Assembly: GCA_017883605.1 (NCBI GenBank)
Contig: JADGNH010000009.1
Location: 1 to 24,606 of the forward strand
Direction: 5' to 3'
DNA: 24,606 nucleotides
From: Methanobacteriaceae archaeon
GTDB lineage: Archaea; Methanobacteriota; Methanobacteria; Methanobacteriales; Methanobacteriaceae
This document shows positions 23,135-24,606 of the stretch, piece by piece. The notes below the pieces were generated by a model. It was given only the letters and a program-made list of their open reading frames with translations, did not search any database and had not been told where the DNA came from. Position numbers and translations under genes: made by a program. The first letter of the stretch is position 1. Each line of letters opens with the position of its first letter.

Positions 23135-24606
23135 TTGGACGTTAGAATATTTGATACAACACTTAGAGACGGTGAACAGACACCAGGAGTTTCCTTAACC
23201 CCAGAAGAAAAGTTGAGGATTGCACTAAAGCTGGATGAACTGGGAGTTAACGTTATCGAAGCCGGTTCTGCCATAACATCTAAAGGTGAGAGGAAGGGAA
23301 TTAAAACTATAGTTTCAGAAGGTCTTTCTGCTGAAATATGCAGCTTTGCAAGGGCGGTTAAGGGTGATGTTGATGCTGCCCTGGAATGTGGAGTTGACAG
23401 CGTTCATCTGGTTGTTCCAACCTCAGATCTCCACATAGAACACAAACTAAGAAAGACCCGGGAAGAAGTAAAGAAATTCGCTGTTGAATCAACAGAATAT
23501 GCTGTCGATCACGGATTAACAGTGGAGCTCTCTGCAGAGGACTCCACCAGAAGTGATTTCCAATTCCTGAAGCAAGTATTCCAGGAAGGAATAGCTGCAG
23601 GTGCAAAAAGGATATGCGCCTGCGACACGGTGGGAATGTTGACACCGGAGCGGTCTTATGAATTCTATGGCAAACTCCAGGAACTGGGAGTGCCGGTAAG
23701 TGTGCACTGCCACAACGATTTTGGACTGGCAGTGGCCAACTCCCTTTCTGGGCTGAGGGCCGGCTCCAGCCAGGCCCACGTAACCGTGAATGGAATAGGA
23801 GAGAGGGCGGGGAACGCATCCCTGGAAGAATTGGTAGTGGCCCTTTACTCCCTCTACAATGTGGATACCAGGATAAAGATAGGCATGCTCTACGAGGTAT
23901 CCAAAATGGTTGCCAGGATAACTGGAATATATCTTCAGCCTAACAAGGCCATAGTGGGAGAAAACGCATTTGCACATGAATCCGGTATACATGCCGATGG
24001 AGTAATAAAGAAAGCCGAGACCTACGAGCCCATAACCCCGGAACTGGTGGGGCACAAGCGAAGATTTGTAATGGGAAAACACGTAGGCTCCCATATAATC
24101 AAAAAACGCATCCAGGAGATGGGACTTCGGGTGGACGACGCCCGGTTTAACCAGATATTCTCCAGGATAAAAACGCTGGGTGACATGGGAAAATGTGTCA
24201 CTGACGTGGATTTACAGGCCATTGCCGAGGATGAAATGGGAATACTCCCTGAAAAGCCGGTAGAACTGGAAGAAGTCACCATAGTCTCTGGAAATAAAGT
24301 CATACCCACCGCATCTGTAAAACTAAAAATAGATAATGTGGATAAACTGGAAGCTGGTGTAGGGGTGGGTCCGGTGGACGCCGCACTGGTGGCCATAAAA
24401 AAAAGCATCGAAGATGTAGCCGATATTCAGCTGGAAGAATACCACGTGGACGCAATCACCGGCGGTACCGACGCCCTCATTGATGTGGTGGTGAAACTTA
24501 GAAATGGCGATAACATTGTAAGCGCCAGAAGCACCCAGCCAGACATTATCATGGCCAGTGTAGAGGCATTTTTAAGTGGTATAAATAAGATATTGAGCGA
24601 TAAAAA
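23135..24606 (+). CDS. cimA: (R)-citramalate synthase-like enzyme (LeuA/CimA/AksA family), 3' end cut by the window
   Basis: Acetyl-CoA-dependent Claisen condensing enzyme; CimA makes citramalate from pyruvate for isoleucine synthesis. It starts at TTG (MDVRIFDTTLRDGEQTPGV) and is open for 490 codons to the window end without a stop. The DRE-TIM barrel has the TTLRDGEQ metal/catalytic motif at the N-terminus, ELSAEDSTRSD, the metal-binding VHCHNDFG and GIGERAGNASLEE; the C-terminal part (from about 375) is the LeuA regulatory dimerisation domain. VIEAGSAITSKGERKG resembles the Methanocaldococcus CimA as I recall it, rather than the EAGFP form of isopropylmalate synthase. LeuA or homocitrate synthase (AksA) remain possible. 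Length suggests that only a few residues are missing. GGGGAT precedes the TTG. Confidence 0.8.
   Translation, partial: MDVRIFDTTLRDGEQTPGVSLTPEEKLRIALKLDELGVNVIEAGSAITSKGERKGIKTIVSEGLSAEICSFARAVKGDVDAALECGVDSVHLVVPTSDLHIEHKLRKTREEVKKFAVESTEYAVDHGLTVELSAEDSTRSDFQFLKQVFQEGIAAGAKRICACDTVGMLTPERSYEFYGKLQELGVPVSVHCHNDFGLAVANSLSGLRAGSSQAHVTVNGIGERAGNASLEELVVALYSLYNVDTRIKIGMLYEVSKMVARITGIYLQPNKAIVGENAFAHESGIHADGVIKKAETYEPITPELVGHKRRFVMGKHVGSHIIKKRIQEMGLRVDDARFNQIFSRIKTLGDMGKCVTDVDLQAIAEDEMGILPEKPVELEEVTIVSGNKVIPTASVKLKIDNVDKLEAGVGVGPVDAALVAIKKSIEDVADIQLEEYHVDAITGGTDALIDVVVKLRNGDNIVSARSTQPDIIMASVEAFLSGINKILSDK

Noticed and set aside
23358..24408. Long minus-strand open frames opposite the citramalate-synthase-like gene
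   Set aside because: The plus strand encodes a clear DRE-TIM enzyme across the whole stretch; the antisense frames give low-complexity, unlike-protein translations.

Overview
The window looks like a methanogenic archaeon of the Methanobacteriales, most like Methanobacterium. The supporting genes are Sep-tRNA:Cys-tRNA synthase, topoisomerase VI (both subunits), archaeal type II GAPDH, aIF1A, RIO1 kinase, an archaeal KH protein, a V4R-domain regulator resembling methanogen-specific MsvR, a geranylgeranyl-reductase-family flavoprotein, the THUMP-type tRNA G10 methyltransferase and a citramalate-synthase-like enzyme. Other signs are AT-rich intergenic DNA, oligo-T transcript ends, TATA boxes, GGTGA/GGAGG ribosome sites and frequent TTG starts. 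I find no rRNA, tRNA, insertion sequence, prophage or CRISPR array.

Layout. 202-657 (+): GyrI-like ligand-binding protein. 888-5833 (all -): SepCysS, a GT-C membrane glycosyltransferase-like protein, a PHP phosphoesterase and GAPDH. 6104-10869 (all -): an information-processing cluster, in transcription order aIF1A, RIO1 kinase, KH protein, Topo VI B, Topo VI A (B and A overlap), with GAPDH next downstream. 10870-11528: a long divergent intergenic region. 11529-14208: MoeA (+) overlapping the stop of a convergent UPF0280/ApbE-like protein (-), then a PH-domain membrane protein (+). 14451-17584: a membrane-anchored PIG-L deacetylase (-) divergent from a second GT-C membrane protein (+). 17732-20283 (-): a redox module made of a rubredoxin-hybrid cluster protein fusion, a 64-residue seven-cysteine protein and an MsvR-like ArsR/V4R regulator. 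20284-20801: divergent regulatory region with a double TTC-N10-GAA operator in front of the fusion gene. 20802-23002 (+): the GGR-family flavoprotein overlapping the tRNA G10 methyltransferase. 23135-end (+): a citramalate-synthase-like gene with a TTG start that runs off the window.

Two things stand out. First, the rubredoxin-HCP / seven-Cys protein / MsvR-like regulator / palindromic operator set reads as a self-contained redox or nitrosative stress-response unit. Second, most of the longer non-coding gaps, and two coding regions (in frame), carry unrelated 20-30 bp tandem duplications. At the end of the tRNA methyltransferase gene the array begins inside the last codons, as if gene ends were being copied outward into the intergenic space.
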